Assembly (NCBI GenBank): GCA_015767355.1
Contig: JADWMH010000088.1
Span: 1-6,544, forward strand
Direction of reading: 5' to 3'
Source of the DNA: Gammaproteobacteria bacterium
GTDB taxonomy: Bacteria; Pseudomonadota; Gammaproteobacteria; Chromatiales; Chromatiaceae
Length of the DNA: 6,544 bases
Part shown: positions 1-5,764 of the stretch, piece after piece
Layout of the letters: the number at the start of each line of letters is the position of its first letter
Position numbering within the stretch: the first letter of the stretch is position 1
The notes under the pieces: model-generated
Databases searched by the model: none
The model's input: only the letters and a program-made list of their open reading frames with translations
What the model was told of the DNA's origin: nothing
Position numbers and translations under genes: made by a program

Positions 1-342
1 TATATGAACAATGATCATGAGAAAAGTAAAAAATAAAAAAACAGATGCAGAAAGTTCAGCAATTCCATACGCAAGCTGACTCTCCATAAAATACGTTATC
101 CAGCGGGAGATCAAGGCGGGTATCATTAACAGCAGCCCTATCCAGAACACCCTTCTATTGCGCCCCAGACTATAGATTCCCAGCAACATGATCAGGGAAA
201 AAACCAGATTGAGCAAAATGCTGGTGCTTATTCTCTCGCCAGTCAGCGGCAAAATAAACAAGGTAAACAACAAAATCAGGAGCAGATAGCAATAAGCGCC
301 CTTATTCCAGGATGCGGTATCTATTGTCTCTTGTTGCGACAT
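1..342 (-). CDS. Partial multi-helix membrane protein, possibly an ion-channel (K+ channel-like) protein; 3' end outside window
   Basis: The reverse strand is open from an ATG at 342-340 to the window edge, giving 114 residues that begin MSQQETIDTASW. The visible part is a short polar N-terminus followed by about four hydrophobic helices, near residues 18-33, 41-58, 65-80 and 95-114. Short loops separate them, including a basic one (GRNRR, residues 60-64). This pattern of four helices with arginine-rich turns resembles, from memory, the N-terminal part of bacterial ion-channel-domain proteins whose pore loop would follow beyond the edge. The pore is not visible, so the family is an inference. 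An in-frame GTG 13 codons upstream is an alternative start before an in-frame stop. Neither start has a good Shine-Dalgarno; the sequence before the ATG reads TCCTCC, the opposite of one. The gene is clearly more AT-rich than its neighbours. It is divergent from the Cys-rich gene, so the two probably share the 343-440 promoter region. Confidence 0.6.
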   Translation of the reverse strand, partial: MSQQETIDTASWNKGAYCYLLLILLFTLFILPLTGERISTSILLNLVFSLIMLLGIYSLGRNRRVFWIGLLLMIPALISRWITYFMESQLAYGIAELSASVFLFFTFLMIIVHI

Positions 343-440
343 GCCACGGAGGATATTGGCAAGATGGGCATCCACATACAGACAAATCGCCCGGCAAAAC
401 GCTCATGCCTGCACGAAACAAATCTGCTAAGCTTTACGCT
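343..440. promoter_or_regulatory. Divergent intergenic region, presumed promoters for both flanking genes
   Basis: This 98-bp gap separates the minus-strand membrane protein start from the preferred start of the plus-strand Cys-rich gene, so promoters for both should lie in or near it. I looked for sigma-70 hexamers and for CueR- or CusR-type dyads. I found only a weak TTGGCA at 356-361 on the plus strand with no convincing partner -10. No operator can be assigned from sequence alone. Confidence 0.3.
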
Positions 441-776
441 ATGTTGCTTTCTCGCAAAATCTCTCGTGTCGCCGCCATGCTGCTGATGCTTTGCATCTCT
501 GTGCAGGCGATCGCTTTTACCTCGCCGGCGTGTGCGCATCTGAACACCACTGATGAGATGATGGAATCTGCAAGCTGTCACCAGGATACTGTGGCCATGG
601 AGAATTGCTGTGAACAGCAGTGTCAAAATTGCTCGATGCTCTCCGCCACTGTCTCATGCGGAGAATCTACTACTCACTCTACGCGCGCCGGTGCAGGCCG
701 GATCGCACATGCTGCAGTCCACTTCTATCAGCATACTCCCCTGCCTCGTTTTCGCCCACCTCTCCTGACTCTTTGA
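441..776 (+). CDS. Small secreted Cys/Met-rich protein, CopL/DUF2946-like, probable copper-associated
   Basis: With the ATG at 441 the product is 111 residues. It has a basic N-terminus (MLLSRKISR), a hydrophobic core (about residues 10-25) and plausible signal-peptidase sites after AIA (23-25) or ACA (30-32), so export is likely. The mature part is rich in soft-metal ligands: Cys31, Cys46-His47, Met53, the cluster C56-C57-x3-C61-x2-C64, Met66 and Cys73. It ends in a Pro/Arg-rich tail (LPRFRPPLLTL). This layout of signal peptide, Cys/His/Met cluster and xRPP tail resembles the small proteins annotated CopL or DUF2946 that sit beside copper-efflux genes; the match is from memory. It lies 144 bp upstream of cusB on the same strand, supporting a role in periplasmic Cu/Ag binding or sensing. 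The start is uncertain: no Shine-Dalgarno is seen, and in-frame ATGs at 405 and 477 are alternatives. A longer ORF from 312 would overlap the divergent gene and blur the signal peptide. Confidence 0.65.
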   Translation: MLLSRKISRVAAMLLMLCISVQAIAFTSPACAHLNTTDEMMESASCHQDTVAMENCCEQQCQNCSMLSATVSCGESTTHSTRAGAGRIAHAAVHFYQHTPLPRFRPPLLTL

Positions 777-799
777 TACGCAGTCTCGTCGAATACCGG

Positions 800-867
800 T
801 GAGATTGCGAAGCGCATCTGTCGCGGAAACACGCGATCGATGCGCTTCGCGCCTCAGCACATCCTAC
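800..867. repeat. Dispersed palindromic repeat, copy 1 (long hairpin between the Cys-rich gene and cusB)
   Basis: A perfect 12-bp inverted repeat, GCGAAGCGCATC (807-818) and GATGCGCTTCGC (839-850), encloses a second perfect 5-bp stem, TCGCG (821-825) and CGCGA (832-836), around a 6-nt loop. TGAG (800-803) and CTCA (853-856) extend the outer stem across short internal loops. The right flank continues GCACATCCTAC (857-867). The right arm (839-866) matches the right arm of the element at 5684-5711 in 23 of 28 positions, so the two are members of one family. The matching outer left arm (TAGGATG-type) is absent here, so this copy is truncated or diverged on its left side. There is no T-tract after the stem, so it is not a standard intrinsic terminator. 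In a transcript running into cusB it would fold strongly. Confidence 0.85.
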
Positions 868-910
868 GAATAGATCATGCTTTTCTGCACCTATGCTGCA
901 GATGAATAAC

Positions 911-916
911 GGAGAG
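911..916 (+). promoter_or_regulatory. Ribosome binding site of cusB
   Basis: GGAGAG ends 4 nt before the ATG at 921 and is the clearest Shine-Dalgarno in the window. It fixes the cusB start, which is also the start that leaves a clean signal peptide. Confidence 0.75.
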
Positions 917-920
917 AAAA

Positions 921-2324
921 ATGCTACGCCTACCCCCTGTTGCAGTTGCGACTGTCATATTGACGCTTGCTCTGAGCGCCTCCACCACTGCTGCCGAGCA
1001 CTCCACTGAACAACTTGCCGAAGTGCTCGATGACTCGGCCATGGAGCATGCGCTCAAGCACCAGGATCCTAAATATGTCTGCCCCATGCACGCGCAGATC
1101 GTGCGCGGCGAACCCGGCAGCTGCCCCATCTGCGGCATGGACCTGGTTGAGAAAAAAGCTCCCCTAAAAAGCGCACAAAAGCCCAAAGAGAAGAAGCTTC
1201 TCTACTGGGTGGCGCCCATGGATCCCAACTATCGCCGTGATGAGCCGGGGCAATCCCCCATGGGCATGGATCTGGTGCCTGTCTACGATGAGGGCGTCGA
1301 AGCCGGCGACGGAGATTACCCCGCGATTACCATCAATCCAACGGTAATCCTCAACCTCGGCTTGCGCACCGCCAAAGCCGCGCTGCAAGATTTGCAAATC
1401 GAGATCCGCACCCCCGGCATTGTCGATTATGACGAAACCCGCATCAGCCATGTCCATCCACGCGCCGAGGGATGGTTTGAAAAACTCCATGTGCGCGCCG
1501 AAGGTGACCCCGTCAAAACCGGCGATGCGCTGGGTGATTTCTATTCACCTGACATCCTCGCTGCCCAGGTCGATTTTCTCGTCGCTCTGAACTCCAGCCA
1601 GCGAGGTAAACTCGACAGCGCGCGCAATGGCCTGCGGCTGCTGGGGGTTGAGGAATCCACCATCGAACAGATAGAAAAGCAGCGACAGACACAAAACAGC
1701 GTACCCGTCATCTCTCCCGCCAGCGGCATTGTTACCAATCTTGGCATACGCGAAGGGATGTATGCCGTTCCCTCTTCCGAAACTTTTGCCATTGCGGATC
1801 TTGACCAGATATGGGTCAAGGTCGATGTCTATGAACACCAGATCGCCTCCCTGAAGAGCGGCCTGGATGCTGAGATCCATGTGCCGGCATGGCCCGGGCG
1901 TGTATGGAAGGGCAAGATCGAGTATATCTATCCGCAATTGAACGCCCGCTCGCGCACCCTGAGCGTACGCCTGAGCTTTGCCAATCCCGACCATGCCCTA
2001 AAGCCCAACATGTACGCCGAGGTGGTGATCAAGGCAGCCCCCAAAAAGCAGGTTGTCACCATTCCAAAAGAGGCGCTGATCGTCACCGGCGAGCGCAAGG
2101 CTGTCGTCAAGGCGCTCGGGGATGGCAGGTTCCAGCCCGTCGATGTCACCACCGGCATCACGCAGGCAGGCATGACCGAGATCGTCAGCGGCATCGAGGC
2201 GGGTGATGAAGTTGTCATCTCGGGACAGTTTCTGATCGATTCAGAGTCGGCGCTGCAGGCAAGCTTCCTGCGCCTCTCATCTGACTTCGGCTCTGATTCC
2301 AGCTCTGATATTAGCGGGGAGTAG
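921..2324 (+). CDS. cusB: CusB-type periplasmic adaptor (membrane fusion protein) of a Cu(I)/Ag(I) RND efflux system, with N-terminal heavy-metal-binding domains
   Basis: This 467-residue adaptor links the inner-membrane pump to an outer-membrane channel and passes Cu(I)/Ag(I) to the pump. Residues 1-25 form a signal peptide (LPPVAVATVILTLALSA core, AA-E end). Residues 52-75 are a heavy-metal-binding domain, C54-P-M-H57 through C68-P-I-C71-G-M73-D-L. Residues 95-122 are a second copy without cysteines, APMDPNYRRDEPG then SPMGMDLVPVY. By alignment to remembered E. coli CusB, its M100, M114 and M116 match the three-Met metal site (M49, M64, M66). The barrel-sandwich, helical hairpin and beta-barrel regions follow, with typical phrases such as GLRTAKA (137-143), SPASGIVTNLGIREG (265-279), LDQIWVKVDVYE (304-315), RTLSVRL (365-371), LKPNMYAEV (380-388) and GQFLIDSESAL (445-455). 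The last 15 residues are a Ser/Asp-rich tail not seen in E. coli CusB. A GGAGAG sits just upstream. The cusA start follows 4 bp after the stop, indicating one operon and likely translational coupling. Confidence 0.95.
   Translation: MLRLPPVAVATVILTLALSASTTAAEHSTEQLAEVLDDSAMEHALKHQDPKYVCPMHAQIVRGEPGSCPICGMDLVEKKAPLKSAQKPKEKKLLYWVAPMDPNYRRDEPGQSPMGMDLVPVYDEGVEAGDGDYPAITINPTVILNLGLRTAKAALQDLQIEIRTPGIVDYDETRISHVHPRAEGWFEKLHVRAEGDPVKTGDALGDFYSPDILAAQVDFLVALNSSQRGKLDSARNGLRLLGVEESTIEQIEKQRQTQNSVPVISPASGIVTNLGIREGMYAVPSSETFAIADLDQIWVKVDVYEHQIASLKSGLDAEIHVPAWPGRVWKGKIEYIYPQLNARSRTLSVRLSFANPDHALKPNMYAEVVIKAAPKKQVVTIPKEALIVTGERKAVVKALGDGRFQPVDVTTGITQAGMTEIVSGIEAGDEVVISGQFLIDSESALQASFLRLSSDFGSDSSSDISGE
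2316..2321 (+). promoter_or_regulatory. Ribosome binding site of cusA inside the end of cusB
   Basis: GGGGAG lies within the last codons of cusB and ends 7 nt before the cusA ATG at 2329. Because ribosomes finishing cusB pass over this site, the two genes are probably translationally coupled, which suits proteins that assemble in a fixed ratio. Confidence 0.65.
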
Positions 2325-2328
2325 CCGG

Positions 2329-5300
2329 ATGTTGGATCAAATTATTGCCGCATCGATTCGCAACCGCTTTCTGGTCATCATAGCCACACTGATGATTTCT
2401 GCCTGGGGCTGGGTATCGCTGCAACAGACTCCTCTGGATGCAATCCCGGATCTCTCCGATGTGCAGGTCATTATCCGCACCGCCTATGCCGGACAGTCTC
2501 CACGCGTAGTCGAGGAGCAGGTCACCTACCCGCTGACGACTACCATGCTGTCGGTTCCCGGGGCGAAGGTGGTGCGCGGCTACTCCTTCTTTGGCGACTC
2601 CTACGTCTACATTATCTTCGAGGATGGAACCGATCTCTACTGGGCGCGCGCGCGGGTGCTCGAGTATCTGAATCAGGCGATGGCAGACCTTCCGGATGGC
2701 GTACAACCGCGCCTCGGTCCTGACGCCACAGGAGTCGGCTGGGTCTACAGCTATGCCCTGACGGATCGCAGCGGCAAGCATGACCTGGCGCAGTTGACAT
2801 CGCTGCAGAACTGGTTTCTGAAATATGAGCTGCAAACCGTAGCCGGCGTCTCTGAAGTGGCGACTGTGGGCGGCATGGTGCGCCAGTATCAGGTAGTCGT
2901 CGACCCGGAAAAACTGCGCACCTACTCCATCCCCGTGAGCCGGCTGTCTCAGGCGATTCGCAACGCCAACCAGGAGGTTGGCGGCTCGGTGCTGGAGTTG
3001 GCAGAAGCCGAGTACATGATCCGTACGCGCGGCTATATCACATCACTCGAAGATATTGAGACCATCCCCATCGATGTCACACAGAGCGGAACCCCTATTT
3101 TACTGCGCGATCTGGCCACCGTGCAGGTTGGCCCCGAGATGCGCCGCGTGGTTGCCGATCTCGATGGCGAAGGCGAGATCACCGGCGGCATCGTCGTCAT
3201 GCGCTATGGAGAGAACGCGCTGGCCACCATTGCCGCCGTCAAGGAGAAGTTGCAGCAGCTGAAGCAGGGGCTTCCGGAAGGCGTCGAGATTATTGAAACC
3301 TATGACCGCTCGGCGCTGATCATGCGGGCAGTCGACAACCTCCAGGAGAAGCTCATCGAGGAGTTTGTGGTGGTGGCGCTGGTGTGCCTGCTGTTCCTGT
3401 TTCATATCCGCTCGGCTTTCGTCGCCATCGTCACGCTGCCGCTGGGGATCCTGGCAGCGTTCATCATCATGAAGCAGCAGGGTATCAACGCCAACATCAT
3501 GTCGCTCGGCGGCATCGCCATTGCCATCGGTGCGATGGTCGATGCGGCGATCGTGATGATCGAAAACGCACATAAACATCTCGAGCAGTACAAACACCAA
3601 TATGGCCACATGCCAAAGGGCGATGAACACTGGAAGGTGATCACAACCTCTGCAACCGAAGTGGGGCCGGCGCTATTCTATTCGCTGCTGATCATCACCC
3701 TCAGTTTTCTGCCCGTATTTACGCTTGAAGCACAGGAGGGACGGCTGTTTGCACCGCTGGCTTTCACCAAGACCTACGCCATGGCCTCGGCGGCAGCCCT
3801 GGCCATCACCCTGGTTCCGGTGCTGATGGGCTATTTCATTCGCGGCAAGATTCCCGATGAGAAAAGCAACCCGCTGAACCGCTTTCTGATCTTTATCTAC
3901 GCCCCTCTGTTGAAAATGGTGCTGGCAGCACCACGCCTGACAATCATGCTGTCGCTGCTGGCCGCGCTCACCCTGATCATTCCGGTGAGCGGCATCAAGG
4001 GGATGATGGAACCGCTCAAGTGGCCGTTTCAGATTGTGCAAATTTTCAATGACGATGCACCCTCTCCCGCCATCGACGCTATCGACGGTTGGCAGAAAAG
4101 TCTCGGAAAATCCTGGCGTAATACATTTCAGGATACGCCCTGGCTATCGCGTTTCGCCGATGGCCTGGGCTCCGAGTTCATGCCTGAACTCGACGAGGGC
4201 GACCTGATGTACATGCCGACGACCATGCCGGGAATCTCCATCGGCAAGGCCCGGGAATTGCTGCAGCAGACCGACCGGCTCATCAAGACTCTGCCGGAAG
4301 TGAAGCGCGTCTTCGGTAAAATCGGACGCGCCGACACCGCCACCGACCCAGCACCGTTGACCATGATCGAAACCCTGATCCAGTTCCAGCCGAAGGAACA
4401 GTGGCGGCCTGGCATGACGCTCGACAAGATGATCGAAGAGCTGGACCGGATCATCGACTTCCCCGGGGTCACCAATGCCTGGGTCATGCCGATCAAGACG
4501 CGCATCGACATGCTTGCCACCGGCATCAAAACGCCGGTTGGCATCAAGGTTGCCGGTCCCGACCTGAAAGTCATCGAACGCATCGGCAAAGAGCTCGAAC
4601 GGGTCGTCATGAGCGTGCCGGGAACGACCTCCGCCTACTCCGAACGTGTTGCCGGCGGGCGCTATATCGAAATCCGTCCCGACCGCCTTGCAGCCGCCCG
4701 CTTTGGACTCAATATCTCCGACATCAACCAGATGGTCGCTGTCGCTGTCGGCGGCATCAATATCACCACCACCGTCGAGGGATTGGAGCGCTACCCGGTC
4801 AATCTGCGTTTTCCCCGCGAGCAGCGCAATGACGTCGAAAAGCTGCGTGAACTGCCGCTGCTCACCACTACTGGAGAGCAGGTGCCGCTGGGCCAGGTTG
4901 CCGAGGTATTGATCGTCGATGGCCCGCCGATGCTGAAAAGCGAAAATGCGCGCCTCAACGGATGGACTTTTGTTGATATCCGCGGTGTCGACCTGGGATC
5001 CTACGTCACACAGGCGCGCGCCGTGGTGCGCGACAAGGTGGAACTGCCACCGGGCTACTCGATCACCTGGTCCGGGCAATACGAGTATATGATTCGCGCA
5101 CAGGAGAAGCTGACGCAGGTAGTTCCCGTCACATTGGTGATCATCTTTGTGCTGCTCTATCTCACCTTTCGCCATGCAGGAGAAGCGCTGCTGGTAATGT
5201 TCTCCCTCCCCTTTGCGCTCATCGGCGGATTCTGGCTGGTCTTCCTGCTCGGCTATAATCTCTCCGTTGCAGTTGCCGTTGGGTTGATTGCGCTCTCCGG

Positions 5301-5634
5301 AGTGGCAGCCGAATTCGGCGTCATCATGCTGGTCTATCTGGACAAAAGCCTCAGCAACATGCAGCAGCAGGGGCCAATGACCATAGCAAATCTCAAGGAG
5401 GCCATCATGGAGGGCGCCGCATTGCGGGTGCGCCCCAAAGCGATGACAGTCGCCGTCATCGTCGCCGGTCTGATTCCAATTATGCTCGGCGAAGGAACAG
5501 GCTCCGAAGTAATGAGGCGCATCGCCGCGCCGATGGTCGGCGGCATGATCACGGCGCCGCTGCTGTCGCTGTTTGTTGTGCCGGCTGCCTACCTGGTGTG
5601 GAAACGCAGATATATTGGTGATGATGCAAAATAA
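2329..5634 (+). CDS. cusA: CusA-type RND heavy-metal efflux pump, Cu(I)/Ag(I)
   Basis: This 1101-residue protein is the inner-membrane, proton-driven trimeric pump of a CusCBA-type complex. It opens with TM1 (about 14-31) and the family phrases TPLDAIPDLSDVQV and YPLTTTMLSVPGAK. TM2-TM6 fall at about 345-503, TM7 at 537-554 and TM8-TM12 at about 931-1092. By alignment to remembered E. coli CusA (1047 aa), the three-Met binding site M573/M623/M672 corresponds to M629 (YMPTT), M679 (LTMIET) and M728 (RIDMLATG), with identical spacing. The relay methionines M391 and M403 sit at the same numbers (NIMSLGG, GAMVD), and M485 matches M486. Proton-relay residues are D405 (TM4), E995 (TM10) and K1037 (TM11). 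These favour Cu(I)/Ag(I) over the Co/Zn/Cd specificity of CzcA. The main oddity is an extra segment of about 56 residues (roughly 556-611) between TM7 and the GSEFMPELDEGD motif, which accounts for the extra length. No frameshift is seen, and the gene appears intact and functional. Confidence 0.96.
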   Translation: MLDQIIAASIRNRFLVIIATLMISAWGWVSLQQTPLDAIPDLSDVQVIIRTAYAGQSPRVVEEQVTYPLTTTMLSVPGAKVVRGYSFFGDSYVYIIFEDGTDLYWARARVLEYLNQAMADLPDGVQPRLGPDATGVGWVYSYALTDRSGKHDLAQLTSLQNWFLKYELQTVAGVSEVATVGGMVRQYQVVVDPEKLRTYSIPVSRLSQAIRNANQEVGGSVLELAEAEYMIRTRGYITSLEDIETIPIDVTQSGTPILLRDLATVQVGPEMRRVVADLDGEGEITGGIVVMRYGENALATIAAVKEKLQQLKQGLPEGVEIIETYDRSALIMRAVDNLQEKLIEEFVVVALVCLLFLFHIRSAFVAIVTLPLGILAAFIIMKQQGINANIMSLGGIAIAIGAMVDAAIVMIENAHKHLEQYKHQYGHMPKGDEHWKVITTSATEVGPALFYSLLIITLSFLPVFTLEAQEGRLFAPLAFTKTYAMASAAALAITLVPVLMGYFIRGKIPDEKSNPLNRFLIFIYAPLLKMVLAAPRLTIMLSLLAALTLIIPVSGIKGMMEPLKWPFQIVQIFNDDAPSPAIDAIDGWQKSLGKSWRNTFQDTPWLSRFADGLGSEFMPELDEGDLMYMPTTMPGISIGKARELLQQTDRLIKTLPEVKRVFGKIGRADTATDPAPLTMIETLIQFQPKEQWRPGMTLDKMIEELDRIIDFPGVTNAWVMPIKTRIDMLATGIKTPVGIKVAGPDLKVIERIGKELERVVMSVPGTTSAYSERVAGGRYIEIRPDRLAAARFGLNISDINQMVAVAVGGINITTTVEGLERYPVNLRFPREQRNDVEKLRELPLLTTTGEQVPLGQVAEVLIVDGPPMLKSENARLNGWTFVDIRGVDLGSYVTQARAVVRDKVELPPGYSITWSGQYEYMIRAQEKLTQVVPVTLVIIFVLLYLTFRHAGEALLVMFSLPFALIGGFWLVFLLGYNLSVAVAVGLIALSGVAAEFGVIMLVYLDKSLSNMQQQGPMTIANLKEAIMEGAALRVRPKAMTVAVIVAGLIPIMLGEGTGSEVMRRIAAPMVGGMITAPLLSLFVVPAAYLVWKRRYIGDDAK

Positions 5635-5642
5635 GGGCGGGC

Positions 5643-5713
5643 AATAGGATGCGCTGAGCCTGCGAAGCACATCATTTGTGACTGATGCGCCTCGTTCCTT
5701 GGCACATCCTATT
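5643..5713. repeat. Dispersed palindromic repeat, copy 2 (just after cusA)
   Basis: The 71-bp element starts 8 bp after the cusA stop. Its outer arms AATAGGATGCGC (5643-5654) and GCACATCCTATT (5702-5713) pair with one G-T-type mismatch. An imperfect inner stem follows, TGCGAAGCACATCA against TGATGCGCCTCGTT, around a loop reading about TTTGTGAC. Its left half, TAGGATGCGCTGAG then GCGAAGCACATC, is the reverse complement of copy 1's right arm apart from two substitutions and a short indel. Its right half also matches copy 1's right arm. The element could work as an mRNA 3'-end stabiliser or a weak terminator for cusBA, but no T-tract follows the hairpin. It may be a REP/MITE-like non-autonomous element. 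No transposase or clear target-site duplication is visible. Confidence 0.85.
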
Positions 5714-5716
5714 ACC

Positions 5717-5758
5717 TAAAACTTAAAACTTAAAACTTAAAACTTAAAACTTAAAACC
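5717..5758. repeat. Heptanucleotide tandem array (TAAAACT)x5 plus one variant unit
   Basis: Five perfect direct copies of TAAAACT (5717-5751) are followed by one TAAAACC (5752-5758). The array starts 3 bp after palindromic repeat copy 2 and ends 6 bp before the TTG of the HAD gene. Because the unit is 7 nt long and contains TAA, all three plus-strand frames are stopped, and the minus strand also reads TAA in each unit. The array is therefore not translated and can only act at the DNA or 5'-UTR level. Slipped-strand changes in copy number would shift the spacing between any upstream promoter element and the HAD start by 7 bp per unit. Confidence 0.95.
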
Positions 5759-5764
5759 TAACCA

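Noticed and set aside
312..440. N-terminal extension of the Cys-rich protein to an ATG at 312
   Set aside because: It would overlap the divergent membrane protein gene and place 43 residues before an otherwise normal signal peptide. No Shine-Dalgarno supports it.
321..626. 101-codon minus-strand frame and other short overlapping frames in 320-870
   Set aside because: They overlap the membrane protein and the signal-peptide-bearing gene, have no family resemblance, and have no ribosome binding sites.
868..920. A sigma-70 promoter for cusB with TATGCT at 892-897
   Set aside because: The hexamer is a fair -10, but the region 17 bp upstream (AATAGA) is no -35, and no metal-regulator dyad accompanies it. 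Too weak to list as a feature.
2329..5634. Annotation of the pump as CzcA (Co/Zn/Cd efflux)
   Set aside because: The three-Met site and relay methionines of CusA are all present at matching spacing, and the adaptor has the CusB Met motif, both pointing to monovalent Cu/Ag.
4144..5670. A 508-codon open frame on the minus strand, antisense to cusA
   Set aside because: It lies opposite a highly conserved pump gene whose codon bias leaves the antisense frame open. Its translation is His/Asp/Gln-rich without recognisable domains, it has no ribosome binding site, and it would have to overlap cusA almost entirely.
5635..5764. CRISPR array or intrinsic terminator after cusA
   Set aside because: The heptamer units are directly adjacent with no spacers, so this is not a CRISPR. 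The hairpin of the palindromic repeat is followed by CTAAAACTT, not a T-tract, so a standard intrinsic terminator is not supported, though some termination effect is possible.
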